Below the pieces are notes generated by a model. It was given only the letters and a program-made list of their open reading frames with translations. It was not told the DNA's origin and ran no database searches. The position numbers and the translations under genes were made by a program. 57,192 bases of DNA. Source: DSFO01 sp041640715 (GTDB taxonomy: Archaea > Thermoproteota > Thermoprotei > Gearchaeales > Gearchaeaceae). Every line of letters begins with the position of its first letter. Position 1 is the first letter of the stretch. Shown here in pieces: positions 1 to 9,222 of this stretch. The stretch lies in assembly GCA_041640715.1 (NCBI GenBank), contig JBEPZU010000009.1, positions 1-57,192 on the forward strand. The letters run 5' to 3'.

Positions 1-1550
1 ACTTTAAGAGAAGCATTTAGATTCTTAATTAAAAAATTAACTTTCCCTTGTACTGCGAATAAACTAAAAACCTTATTCGTCCTAGGGTCGTTTATATCTA
101 AAAGGATTGATATAGTGCTATTAGATTTATCGGTTAATGTTATATCTTTAGTTGATATTATCAAAGAAGTATTGGTTTGTTCTTCATATATTAAAAAGCT
201 AGGATTAACCAATTTCAAGTTTAATAGTCTTATATTTGGAGCCTTTGTTACCAATTGAAGCGTTATATTAAGTCTCTTCAAATCAGGTGTAGGCATGATA
301 CCTAAGACATGTATTACGAAACCTATATTCAGTGCTTCATAACTCACGGTTACGCTTACTCTTCTCTCAGAAGATATCTGTACTTCTCTGTTTTGAATTT
401 GAATAATCCCCTTAAAATGCATCAAATCTAAATCTACAGACTTACCGCTAAAGAAAATGCCCAGCAAAGAAGCTAATGCGGCATCTTCTAACTTTATCGT
501 AAGAGTAACATTATTCACATCACCTTTCTTGATGTCTACATTCGCGATCGATCCTGTACCTATTTTTTCGTTACCTGCAAATGCTTCAAATAAAAGCTCA
601 ATTATCCTAAAATCCAACTCGAAAATTTCTGAAATAGAAAATAGAGCATCTAAGTTTACTTCTAACTCATTTGGAGAAATGAAAACTACATTCTTAACAT
701 CAGCTCTTAAATTAAAATCGAAATCTATCCTGTTTGCTGTATTCATTTTAAGATCAATGTCCAAATCTCCAAGTAGTATTTTGACTTCGCCCTTCCAATT
801 CAGATTTACGTATTTATTCCTTATCATATCATTAATTGCTTTGCTTAAACCCTCACCTTCTAATTTAGCATCCACAAAAAATCTTGAGAGGCCTTTTTGA
901 GGTAATTCGATCAATCCTGTGTAATTGATGAACCCTACCTTTAAATCTTCATACAAAACATCACCTCGTAAATATACTAGAGTTAAAGCAAGATTTGTAG
1001 GATTTCTTACATCTAAGAAAATCCTTGCAACATCATCACCTGTTAATGATATTTTAGAAATTGAAATAAACTGTGAATAATTCCCTAATGAGAGTTCAGA
1101 TTTGGTTTTGGGTACGTTTAAATTAACGGTTAAAAATGTAAACAAAGGCATCCTTATCTTCAATTCTCCAGAATAATAGAAAGATGCGAAACCTTTGTTT
1201 AGGAGTTCACTTAGGAAACTATTAAGTGGATCTCCTTCCTTTAAATACATGATTAGGTCTATCTCCCTAGGTTGATTAGAGGGTATCTCTACTTCTCCTA
1301 TTTCAATAACGCCTATTTCACCTGCATCATTATAGATCGTCAACTTACCTTCAATTATATAAACAGAGAACGTAGCTTTGTTGGTTATGTTTGCTGAAAT
1401 TACTATGAGATTAGATTCTATTTGCCTTTTTATGGAAATGGATTCCAGAGAAGGAGGGACATACAACGTAGGAGGAAGTATTAAGAGCAAGCTAAAACCT
1501 ATTATTACAAGCAATAACGCTCCTACTAAGATTTTGGTGTTGATTTTCAC
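1..1550 (-). CDS. Large membrane-anchored LEA14/WHy-like protein, 3' part beyond window
   Basis: The minus-strand frame is open from a GTG at 1550 to the window edge (about 516 codons, no stop), so the gene is truncated only by the window. The product starts with a basic tip and one hydrophobic segment (residues 6-24). The rest is a long extracellular-type, beta-prone chain rich in V, L, I, N and S. Phrases such as 'DVRNPTNLALT' are typical of LEA14/WHy (water-stress) domains, where an N-P pair sits in a beta sandwich. It lies 32 bases downstream of a paralogue-like protein on the same strand, so the two are probably co-transcribed. The exact biochemical role is unknown; a cell-surface structural or stress role is inference. 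The start could also be a few codons upstream, but GTG followed by K-I-N-T-K-I-L-V gives a clean signal anchor. Confidence 0.8.
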   Translation of the reverse strand, partial: MKINTKILVGALLLVIIGFSLLLILPPTLYVPPSLESISIKRQIESNLIVISANITNKATFSVYIIEGKLTIYNDAGEIGVIEIGEVEIPSNQPREIDLIMYLKEGDPLNSFLSELLNKGFASFYYSGELKIRMPLFTFLTVNLNVPKTKSELSLGNYSQFISISKISLTGDDVARIFLDVRNPTNLALTLVYLRGDVLYEDLKVGFINYTGLIELPQKGLSRFFVDAKLEGEGLSKAINDMIRNKYVNLNWKGEVKILLGDLDIDLKMNTANRIDFDFNLRADVKNVVFISPNELEVNLDALFSISEIFELDFRIIELLFEAFAGNEKIGTGSIANVDIKKGDVNNVTLTIKLEDAALASLLGIFFSGKSVDLDLMHFKGIIQIQNREVQISSERRVSVTVSYEALNIGFVIHVLGIMPTPDLKRLNITLQLVTKAPNIRLLNLKLVNPSFLIYEEQTNTSLIISTKDITLTDKSNSTISILLDINDPRTNKVFSLFAVQGKVNFLIKNLNASLK

Positions 1551-1582
1551 ACCAAAGATAATAGTATTATTAAAAAAAAAGT

Positions 1583-4500
1583 TTACGGATATTTGACAGT
1601 TATACCGTGTTTATTTAATTGAATTACTGCACTTAACCCATAGGAAGATAAAGAAACTAATGCCGTTATGTATACTTGCATCTCAATAATACCTGTCTGT
1701 TCATCATAATGTCTTAAAATATAAGATGTAGAAGCATCTGGAATCACGATTCTTATTTCATTTATGACAAAAGTACTATTAGGCATTATAGTCAAATCCC
1801 TAAGCTCTCCTTTTCCTATAAATTTACTATCGTATTCATCATATACGCTGAAAACAGCTAATGTAATATTAATGGGGAAGTTGTAAGGATTCTTTACAGC
1901 TACGCTTAGAACAGCGTTTATCTCATTTCCTGAAATTTTGGTTATGTGAAATTCAAGAATGTTTATTTCTATAGGGGTAGTTTTATAACTTATTTGAAGG
2001 TTTAAAGGAATCTTTAGGAAGTAAGTTTGCCCTAGAAAGCCCAAAACTAAATCTGCTTCGTAAATATTGAAGAGAACATTTTCTCCATTGGCAAAAAGCC
2101 CAATTACATAGTCCAATCTGGTAGTATTTTCAAGCTCTAACACAGCAGTTGCTTCATAGACACCTTTGCCTAACCTGTTGAAATTCTCGGCTACACCTTT
2201 GCCTAATTTAAATCCAACTTCATCGTAGAAATCAAAATAAACCTTTATTGGTTCTACATCAAGGATCGATCTCAGTATTTGAAGCAAGAATCTTACATTT
2301 ACCTTAAAAGTTTCTTCGACTTTGAAATCCACAATATTCACGTTGAAAATGGTTCTTTCGAATTCAGGAATGAGTTGAACTATTAAGGATTTCTCAACTA
2401 CTATATTGTAAGTCTCTCCATAAACAGAGACGGAAGCGGTAATATTCCTTCCTATGACGGTAACGTTATAGCCTAGAAATATCTTAGCTATACCGCTCTG
2501 ATTTCTATTTAATAGTTTTAGATGTCCTTTACCATCGAAATAACCTTCGATAAAATTCAAGTTCTCCAATCTTATGCTACCTATTAAATTCGATTGATCA
2601 TCGGTCAAATTCCCTGAAAGAGATTCTATCCTGAAGGGAACGCTTACTCCTCTAAGGTATAAAGTAAAGGATATTTGAGCCTCATCACCTTTTAGAGGAG
2701 AAATTTCCTTCAAGTGAACTTGAAGTAAGGGCAGTAAAATTACTGATAACGTTATATTTTGTAGTAACAGATTTATGTTGAATGCGCCTATGCTCACAGA
2801 AATATTTGCATTCAATATTATTAGATCAGTTCTACCTTTCTCGAAGAAGTCCTTGATTATCTTAGAAATAAGCGTGTTGGAAATCTTTACTAAGCTCTCT
2901 GAAGTGAAATTATAACCCTTATCTGCTGTTAAGACTTCATTTATTTCTTGATAAAAGTTTTCAAGGATCTTGTTTCCTTCTAGTGTTAGAACTGTCATAC
3001 GAGCATTCCTCAATAACAGGTTTTCTACTTCAAGTTTAGGTCTAATTGAAATTTCTAGATTTAATCTGTAAGACCCCGATTCTTCTTTAATTGAATTGAG
3101 ATATGCCTTAGCATCTATTATATCTAAAGGAGATATAACTATCACTATATTCAGATTTGAGAAATAATCAAAGCTTTTTTCGTAAACTTTAACTTTGAGA
3201 AAACAATCTTCAACTTCTAAAATCATGGAACCTTTCGAAGCAAAATCTTGAATTAATGCCTTTATTGAGGGGTCACGTAGATTGAGAACTACTTCTACAA
3301 AGTAATTTTCAGAAACGGATAGATCTATAGGTCCTAGGATCGTCTGATTAAAGATCAACCTACCTTTTTCAAAATTTAATCTTAACTGAGCTTTTTCTAT
3401 AATGATGGGCAACCCTGTTATATTAGAGGTTAGAAAATTGAAATTGAAACCTATCTTCAAAGAATCCCTAACTTGATCATAGGAAATAGAACGAGGATTT
3501 AATTTTATGATAAACCTAGAATCGGCTAAATCTAGAGAAATAGAATACTGTGATATATCAAGTTGAGTTGTATCCCCCTTAAGATTAATTACGGGACGAG
3601 AAGTAAATACAATATTAACTTTAATCGAAGAATTCTTCATAAACTCATTTAAAACTCTAAAAAATTCCTCAGAAATGGGAAATATGATTACCTTATTGAG
3701 GATTAACCCCTTGGTTTGCAAAGAACCAGCAAGCTTGAAACTCGCTACCTTTGTATTATTCAACAAAATATCTCCCCCACCAGATTCTATGTTTATCGCT
3801 CGAATTCTTATTGAAAAAATTTCCGAGCTTATATATCCTAGGATTTCAAGTCTTTCTGGATATTTGAAGTAGCTTACAGAATATAAAGTAAAGGTAGACT
3901 GCGCAGCTACTCTTTCGCGACCAGACAGATTTATCGGTATTAGTAATTTAACCCCACCGAATAACGCGTCAAGCCTTAGTTTAACTTCTAGGTCTAAATC
4001 AGAGCTAATCGCATCCTTTAAAAGAGAAATATTGCTAGAATTATAGTCTAACTTTATTAAAGCAGTTTTGTTATATGATAAAGTATAAGATTCCTTTGAT
4101 ATGAAAGTTAAAATTCGTATTCCATGTATTTTTATTTCTCCTGAAATATTTTGAATTGTATAATTTGCTTTTATTATATTTCTTAAACTAACATAAATAT
4201 TATCATAGGAAAAACTTATTGATTCAATTAAATCCTTTAATGAAATCTGAGTTATATAAGCAAAATCTTCTAAATTAATAGGTATGCTTAAAAAGAAATA
4301 TCTAACTGTAGCTGATCCTTTATACTTGACTTCTAATTTTCCTTTTAGAAATAGTTCCCCTAAAGCTTTACCGAAATTCTCCAGCTCCTCTTGAGACACA
4401 AAAGCATCTAATAAAACCGAATTCTCTCCTTGTTTCAATTCAAAAGGGTTCTCTATGCTTATCGTGGCTGTTTTATTACCACTGTAAAATATATCGAAGA

Positions 4501-4717
4501 TCCCCTTTTCTACTGTAATCGGTTGTGGGAAATTGCTTTCTACGACTAGCGAAACCTCAAGCTTTAAGCCTTTCGCATGTTCTCGGATCGAAATTATCTC
4601 AACTTTTTTTATTGAAGGCTTAAAAAAGAATGTTGGGGAAAAAACTATAACCGCGCTAGCTGAAACTAATAAAACTAGAAGTATGGCTAATACCTTCTTC
4701 TTTAACATCCTATTCAA
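1583..4717 (-). CDS. Giant membrane-anchored LEA14/WHy-like repeat protein (about 1044 aa)
   Basis: The N-terminal basic stretch and one hydrophobic helix (residues 8-30) form a membrane anchor or signal. About 1000 residues follow that alternate hydrophobic and polar residues in a beta-sandwich rhythm, with many N-x-S/T sites. The last ~110 residues carry the motif VKNPYNFPIN, then a 'GKGELRDLTIMPNST' strand, which resembles LEA14/WHy domains; the first ~100 residues show a similar pattern. I read it as an array of WHy-like modules. There is no second transmembrane helix at the end. The start at 4717 overlaps the CBS gene by 8 bases; an internal ATG at 4708 would instead begin just after the CBS stop and gives MLKKKVLAILLV. 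Function is unknown. Confidence 0.85.
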   Translation of the reverse strand: MNRMLKKKVLAILLVLLVSASAVIVFSPTFFFKPSIKKVEIISIREHAKGLKLEVSLVVESNFPQPITVEKGIFDIFYSGNKTATISIENPFELKQGENSVLLDAFVSQEELENFGKALGELFLKGKLEVKYKGSATVRYFFLSIPINLEDFAYITQISLKDLIESISFSYDNIYVSLRNIIKANYTIQNISGEIKIHGIRILTFISKESYTLSYNKTALIKLDYNSSNISLLKDAISSDLDLEVKLRLDALFGGVKLLIPINLSGRERVAAQSTFTLYSVSYFKYPERLEILGYISSEIFSIRIRAINIESGGGDILLNNTKVASFKLAGSLQTKGLILNKVIIFPISEEFFRVLNEFMKNSSIKVNIVFTSRPVINLKGDTTQLDISQYSISLDLADSRFIIKLNPRSISYDQVRDSLKIGFNFNFLTSNITGLPIIIEKAQLRLNFEKGRLIFNQTILGPIDLSVSENYFVEVVLNLRDPSIKALIQDFASKGSMILEVEDCFLKVKVYEKSFDYFSNLNIVIVISPLDIIDAKAYLNSIKEESGSYRLNLEISIRPKLEVENLLLRNARMTVLTLEGNKILENFYQEINEVLTADKGYNFTSESLVKISNTLISKIIKDFFEKGRTDLIILNANISVSIGAFNINLLLQNITLSVILLPLLQVHLKEISPLKGDEAQISFTLYLRGVSVPFRIESLSGNLTDDQSNLIGSIRLENLNFIEGYFDGKGHLKLLNRNQSGIAKIFLGYNVTVIGRNITASVSVYGETYNIVVEKSLIVQLIPEFERTIFNVNIVDFKVEETFKVNVRFLLQILRSILDVEPIKVYFDFYDEVGFKLGKGVAENFNRLGKGVYEATAVLELENTTRLDYVIGLFANGENVLFNIYEADLVLGFLGQTYFLKIPLNLQISYKTTPIEINILEFHITKISGNEINAVLSVAVKNPYNFPINITLAVFSVYDEYDSKFIGKGELRDLTIMPNSTFVINEIRIVIPDASTSYILRHYDEQTGIIEMQVYITALVSLSSYGLSAVIQLNKHGITVKYP

Positions 4718-5111
4718 TATACTCCGTAGACAATAGCGAAGCTAAATCACGTATTGATAACATACCTACTAACTTGCCTTCTTTATTTACCACAGGGAGA
4801 TGCCTTATGTTGTTTTCTTTCATGATTAAAAACGCTTTATGGACATATTCTTCGAAATGTATCGTTATGGGATTACGAACCATAACCTCTTCTAATCTGG
4901 AGTTAAAATTTATGGAAGAAGCCACAAGCCTTACGATGTCTTTTTCAGTTACTATACCTATTACTTTTCCTTCTTTGTCTGTTATGACGACACTTCCAAC
5001 ATTGTTTTTATACATTTTCTTAACAGCGTCGAATAGAGATTCTTCAGGGCTTGCAGTTACCAATATATCTTTTCTCATTAAATCTTTCACAGAAATTTTC
5101 GCCTTGAGCAT
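4710..5111 (-). CDS. CBS-domain pair protein
   Basis: The 133-residue product consists almost entirely of two CBS motifs (residues about 10-65 and 73-130). Hallmarks are 'VGSVVITDKEGKVIGIVTEKDI' at the end of the first and 'RHLPVVNKEGKLVGMLSIRDL' at the end of the second. Stand-alone CBS pairs bind adenosine nucleotides or similar ligands and act as regulatory sensors; the ligand cannot be read from sequence. It is the first gene of a minus-strand operon and its end overlaps the giant surface protein gene downstream. It is divergent from sfsA with only 39 bases between the two ATG codons, so both promoters must be compact and both messages leaderless or nearly so. Confidence 0.93.
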   Translation of the reverse strand: MLKAKISVKDLMRKDILVTASPEESLFDAVKKMYKNNVGSVVITDKEGKVIGIVTEKDIVRLVASSINFNSRLEEVMVRNPITIHFEEYVHKAFLIMKENNIRHLPVVNKEGKLVGMLSIRDLASLLSTEYIE

Positions 5112-5150
5112 GAAAATATAATCTAAAAAGAAAATATTAAAATTAAATTT

Positions 5151-5867
5151 ATGAATAAAAAGCTAATACTGAATTTAGGAGAACTTTTACGTTGTAGGAT
5201 AATCGAAAGGAAGAATAGATTCACTGTTAAAGTTTTTTTGAAGGATTCAATAGAGGAATGCCTATTGACAAACACTGGAAGATTGAAAGATATAATATTT
5301 GCAGGGAACGAAGCTTTGTGCTTGAAGATAGAAAATCCGAAGAAGCTTAAGTATGTTTTGGTAGGTACTAAGGTGAATAAAGATGAATACACTTTAGTAG
5401 ATACTAGACTTCAAACTAAATGTTTCGAGATATCCCAAACTAAGGGCTTTATTCCTTGGCTTAAAGGCGCTATATTGTTCAAGAAAAATTTTAAAACAGG
5501 ATCCTCTTTGATAGATTACCTCTATAAGAAAAACGACGAAGAAATATTCATTGAAATAAAGTCTGCAGTACTATTCAATTCAAGCTTCTCGATGTATCCT
5601 GATTGCCCTTCCTTAAGAGGTAGAAAACACGTAGAAGAATTGATTAAAATCGCTGAACAAAATAAGAAACCAATGCTAGTGTTTATAGCCGCACATCCAT
5701 TAGCTAAAGCCTTCAAACCTAACAAAGAAGGAGACCCAATATTGAGTGAAAAAATAAAAGAAGCCCATGAAAAAGGAGTTGAAATTCACGCAATACAGAT
5801 CGTACTGAAAGAGAACGGCGATGTGATGCTTATCAATCCAGACCTTCCAATCAATTTAAATAATTAA
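5151..5867 (+). CDS. sfsA: SfsA family protein (sugar fermentation stimulation protein homologue)
   Basis: The 238-residue product has the order of SfsA motifs: an N-terminal OB-like part with 'LTNTGRL', a central 'SSLIDYL', 'FIEIKSAVL', 'YPDCPSLRGRKHVEEL', and a late 'AHEKGVEIHAIQI'. The D, E and K of the 'SSLID / EIK' segment match the catalytic-type residues of the restriction-endonuclease-like fold in this family. In bacteria SfsA is linked to DNA binding and sugar use; its archaeal role is not established. It is convergent with the next gene, overlapping it by 4 bases at the stops, and divergent from the CBS gene. Confidence 0.93.
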   Translation: MNKKLILNLGELLRCRIIERKNRFTVKVFLKDSIEECLLTNTGRLKDIIFAGNEALCLKIENPKKLKYVLVGTKVNKDEYTLVDTRLQTKCFEISQTKGFIPWLKGAILFKKNFKTGSSLIDYLYKKNDEEIFIEIKSAVLFNSSFSMYPDCPSLRGRKHVEELIKIAEQNKKPMLVFIAAHPLAKAFKPNKEGDPILSEKIKEAHEKGVEIHAIQIVLKENGDVMLINPDLPINLNN

Positions 5868-7006
5868 TCATAAGCTACTATGGTTTTAGCGAAGACTAAA
5901 GGCTCACCTATTACTACCAAAACAAGAGACAGAATCTTAATCTTCAAGAATTTTTGGAAATCCGGAAGGTATTCAGGAAGCTTATATATATTCAACCCTT
6001 TGTACTCAAAGGTCTTGCTCTCTCCAGGGTTCAAAACATAACCCTCGTTGGTATAGTAAATTTCGACCAAATCATTTGGTTTAAATCCGGTCAATAATTT
6101 AAGAGAGCCATTTGGTAGTATTAAAAAGAAAGCCTTAATGAAAAACTCCTTTGGTTCAAGCTCCTTAACTGAGCCAAACAAAAATCCGGAGACGAAAGCC
6201 ATCTTCAAGTTGACGGTAGAGTTTCCTTCGTTTATAACTGTGAAAGTTAACGTATTGTTGAATATTGCTGCGTTTATGATTCTTACCTTACCGAAGTTTG
6301 TAGGTAATAGCAATGAGTTAAATACTTTACTATGCTTCAGAGGAATCTTAATCTTAGTTTCAAAGGCATCTTTGAGATTGATGTTTTTAGGTATTAGATC
6401 CCATATGTCTTCTACTATTATTGCCTGGCTGAAAGGAATCAAAAGACAATCTAATTTTCCCTTTTCAGTATATGTTATTATGACTCTTGGTATGAGTTGT
6501 AATAATATAGATTTAATAGTATTTCCGCTCACCTCTAAGGGTGGTGATATGTTGACTAATAACTGGTCAGAAGGCATTTTTGCGGTGTAATTTACATTTT
6601 CGTAAGTAACTATCGCTGAAACGTTCAGGAACCTAATTAGATCATATTTCCCTTCAGGAATTGTTGAAAGAGCGATCAATTGAGCAACTTCTATTAAGCC
6701 AAGCAGATTTAATGTATCAGATTGCTGTAAGGAAATCCAACTACTCATACTAAGCGAATGTATATGAATATCTTCGTAGCTCAAATAAACAGCGCTTACC
6801 CCTTCAGGTAAAATAGGAGGATCTGTAATGGTTAATGCAAAATTAAACTCAGGAGAGGGTATTTCAGTAGGAGGAAATGTGTAAGGTGAAAATTGAGTAA
6901 GAGGTTGTGTTGTTGGAGTTAATTGTCCAATGTATAGTAATCCTATTATTGCTAAGGCAGCTATGATACCACTTAACGTATGTATGAGCAGTTTTTTACC
7001 GTTCAC
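5864..7006 (-). CDS. DUF4382-like membrane-anchored surface protein
   Basis: The 380-residue product has an N-terminal hydrophobic anchor (residues 5-26), a short Pro/Thr-rich linker (28-52), and then a domain beginning 'FALTITDPPILPEGVSAVYLSYEDIHIHS'. This order, followed by 'SWISLQQSDTLNLLGLIEV' and 'IPEGKYDLIRFLN', is the pattern of DUF4382 domains. DUF4382 is a beta-rich extracellular domain of unknown function. The C-terminal half is another beta-rich region with no clear family. The start is GTG, and a TATA-like TTAAATT about 27 bases upstream suggests a leaderless message. It is divergent from a membrane-bound winged-helix regulator, which could control it (inference). Confidence 0.82.
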   Translation of the reverse strand: MNGKKLLIHTLSGIIAALAIIGLLYIGQLTPTTQPLTQFSPYTFPPTEIPSPEFNFALTITDPPILPEGVSAVYLSYEDIHIHSLSMSSWISLQQSDTLNLLGLIEVAQLIALSTIPEGKYDLIRFLNVSAIVTYENVNYTAKMPSDQLLVNISPPLEVSGNTIKSILLQLIPRVIITYTEKGKLDCLLIPFSQAIIVEDIWDLIPKNINLKDAFETKIKIPLKHSKVFNSLLLPTNFGKVRIINAAIFNNTLTFTVINEGNSTVNLKMAFVSGFLFGSVKELEPKEFFIKAFFLILPNGSLKLLTGFKPNDLVEIYYTNEGYVLNPGESKTFEYKGLNIYKLPEYLPDFQKFLKIKILSLVLVVIGEPLVFAKTIVAYD

Positions 7007-7142
7007 AAATAAATAATGCCATTGGTGAATTTAATATTAGTTTTTTAAAAAAATTTACAAAACATTTGAACACCTTCAAAATTATTAAGGCCAATGACAA
7101 AAAAAGAAGGTAGAAAATTAAAAAACTCTTCAATGAAGCTCG

Positions 7143-7601
7143 TTGAGCAATTCAACTTTAAAAGATCTACTTTTTTATAAACTTGTGGAGCTCAGGGGTA
7201 AGACGCTACAAGTTTATCTTTATTTATTAAAGAAAGAAAAAGTAGGAGTTAGAGAAGTTCAAAAGGCATTAAAACTCAAATCCCCCTCATTGGCTGAATA
7301 TCATCTAAAGAAGCTTGAGGAAATGGGATTGGCCCAGGAAGAAATGGGAAAATATATTTTAGTAAAGGGAATCAAGCCCGAGATAGTAAAAGATATCATC
7401 AAATTAGGTTCGATTCTAATACCTAGATTTTTCATGTTCGCAGGATTTTATCTCACGATTTCTCTTTATTTTTTATTAATAGCTCTTTCTTCTAGCATAA
7501 ATTTAAGCCTACTCATAATAGATTTGCTTTTGCTCTCCGCTGGCATAATATTTTTAATAGAAGGAATAAGAACGTATAGGCGATTTTATTACACTGATTG
7601 A
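7143..7601 (+). CDS. Membrane-anchored winged-helix transcription regulator
   Basis: Residues 1-80 form an ArsR-like winged helix: 'LRGKTLQVYLYLLKK', then a recognition helix region 'SPSLAEYHLKKLEEMGLAQ' and a short wing. Residues about 93-145 contain two hydrophobic helices, so the DNA-binding part is tethered to the inner face of the membrane. This architecture is common in archaea and usually senses an envelope signal, often acting on a divergent neighbour; here that is the DUF4382-like gene. The start is a TTG with no clear Shine-Dalgarno, and is the weakest part of the call. A 28-codon out-of-frame reading from an ATG at 7094 overlaps this start. Confidence 0.8.
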   Translation: MSNSTLKDLLFYKLVELRGKTLQVYLYLLKKEKVGVREVQKALKLKSPSLAEYHLKKLEEMGLAQEEMGKYILVKGIKPEIVKDIIKLGSILIPRFFMFAGFYLTISLYFLLIALSSSINLSLLIIDLLLLSAGIIFLIEGIRTYRRFYYTD

Positions 7602-7673
7602 CATTGAAAACAAAACGATCTGAGAAATTTTTTTAAGATGAAGTGTTTATGAGATAATGAGAAGAGATGAAAG

Positions 7674-9158
7674 GTGGTCATTCCTGTAAATATTACTGAA
7701 CTAGCTTCGGGACTAAAATTATACAATACTTTGAAGAAGGATGTTGAAAGGTTTGAACCTTTAGAACCAAATAAGGTAAGAATATACACTTGTGGCTTGA
7801 CGGTGAATGACTACATGCACATAGGCCATGCGAGGACGTATACTGTTTGGGACGTCTTAATAAGATATCTTAAATTCCTAGGCTACGAGGTATTGCACGT
7901 CTCTAACATAACAGATATCTCTATAGACGAGAAAATATTGAAAAGACTTGAGGAGGAGAAGATCAGCTATCAACAACTAATAGAGAAATACACTAAAGCA
8001 TACTTCGAAGATAGAGAAAGTTTGGGAATAGAAAGGGCTGATGTTCATCCTTCAGCAATGCAACACATTCAAGAAATGATAGAATTGATAGAGAAGCTAA
8101 TAGAGAAAGGATATGCTTACAAGGCTGAAGATGGCGTTTATTTCAGCATAAGGAAATTTAAGGACTACGGTAAGCTTTCAGGTATAAAGGTTACTGAGTT
8201 AATGGCAGGAGCTAGCGGAAGGGTAACTAAAGATGAATACGACAAAGAGTACGTGGGGGATTTTGCGTTATGGAAAACGACCAAACCCAATGAGCCTTAT
8301 TGGTATTCTCCTTGGGGTAAAGGAAGACCGGGATGGCATATAGAATGTTCAGCTATGTCGATGAAGTATCTTGGAGAAAGCTTTGATATCCATACAGGAG
8401 GTGAGGATAATATATTCCCTCACCATGAAAACGAGATAGCCCAAAGCGAAGCGGCTACTGGAAAGCAATTCGTAAAATACTGGCTACACACAAAGCATGT
8501 CCTATTAGGAGGAGAGAAAATGTCTAAGAGTTACAAACGCTTGATTTATCTAAGGGATGCAATAAAGAAATATGGTGCTAAAAACCTTAGACTATATCTT
8601 TTGATGACCCATTATAGAAAGCAACTTTTATTCGAGGAGAAAGGAATAGAAGAAGCTAGGATAATAGCTGATAGGATAACTAAAGCAGCTCAGTTGCTTA
8701 GGAGATCCATTGAGATCAATAAAGAAGAAACTAAGGAAAAGGAATTATACGAAAAATGCTATGAAGATTTCCTTAAATTTATTGAAGCGATGAATGACGA
8801 TTTGAACACTCCTTTAGCGATTAAATATTTAGATGAAATGGCTAGGAGCATAATTTCCTTCGTAGATTCAAACGGTTTACTGAATAAAGAGTACGCTGAA
8901 AAAATCTCCCAACTTTTAGATCCTCTTGGAAGGATAATATTTGGTTCTCTCTACGATAAAGAAATCAAGATAGAATTAGAAGAAGGTTTCAAGAATTTGA
9001 TCGAGAACATGATAAAAGAAAGGATGGAGTTGAGAAAGAAAGGAGATTTCAAGAAAGCCGATGAGATAAGAGAGAATTTGAGAAAAATAGGTATCGAGGT
9101 TGAGGATACCAAGCATGGAAGCATTTGGTATGTGAAGGAGCTTAAAATTTCAAGTTGA
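7674..9158 (+). CDS. cysS: Cysteinyl-tRNA synthetase
   Basis: Class I synthetase that charges tRNA-Cys with cysteine in the cytoplasm. The zinc-site cysteine and signature lie in 'RIYTCGLTVNDYMHIGHARTY' (C40, HIGH 49-52). Other family segments are 'GWHIECSAMS', 'DIHTGGEDNIFPHHENEIAQSEA' and the KMSKS loop 'GGEKMSKS' near residue 283. The 494-residue length is normal. The GTG start is preceded by a purine-rich run, and the family usually begins at the later 'LKLYNTL', so the first 13 residues are an extension whose use is uncertain. The kleisin-like gene follows about 65 bases downstream on the same strand and has its own TATA-like element. Confidence 0.97.
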   Translation: MVIPVNITELASGLKLYNTLKKDVERFEPLEPNKVRIYTCGLTVNDYMHIGHARTYTVWDVLIRYLKFLGYEVLHVSNITDISIDEKILKRLEEEKISYQQLIEKYTKAYFEDRESLGIERADVHPSAMQHIQEMIELIEKLIEKGYAYKAEDGVYFSIRKFKDYGKLSGIKVTELMAGASGRVTKDEYDKEYVGDFALWKTTKPNEPYWYSPWGKGRPGWHIECSAMSMKYLGESFDIHTGGEDNIFPHHENEIAQSEAATGKQFVKYWLHTKHVLLGGEKMSKSYKRLIYLRDAIKKYGAKNLRLYLLMTHYRKQLLFEEKGIEEARIIADRITKAAQLLRRSIEINKEETKEKELYEKCYEDFLKFIEAMNDDLNTPLAIKYLDEMARSIISFVDSNGLLNKEYAEKISQLLDPLGRIIFGSLYDKEIKIELEEGFKNLIENMIKERMELRKKGDFKKADEIRENLRKIGIEVEDTKHGSIWYVKELKISS

Positions 9159-9222
9159 AATTCAGTCGAAATAGAACTATATCGCCTGTTAAATCTTATA
9201 GGCTTTGGTTTCTACTTTAACT

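Noticed and set aside
457..900. Plus-strand open frame of 147 codons
   Set aside because: Antisense shadow of the large minus-strand surface protein, whose frame is continuous through this region and was read codon by codon.
7094..7180. Short ATG frame of 28 codons before and across the winged-helix start
   Set aside because: Lys/Ser-rich with no family features; reported only as a possible upstream frame.
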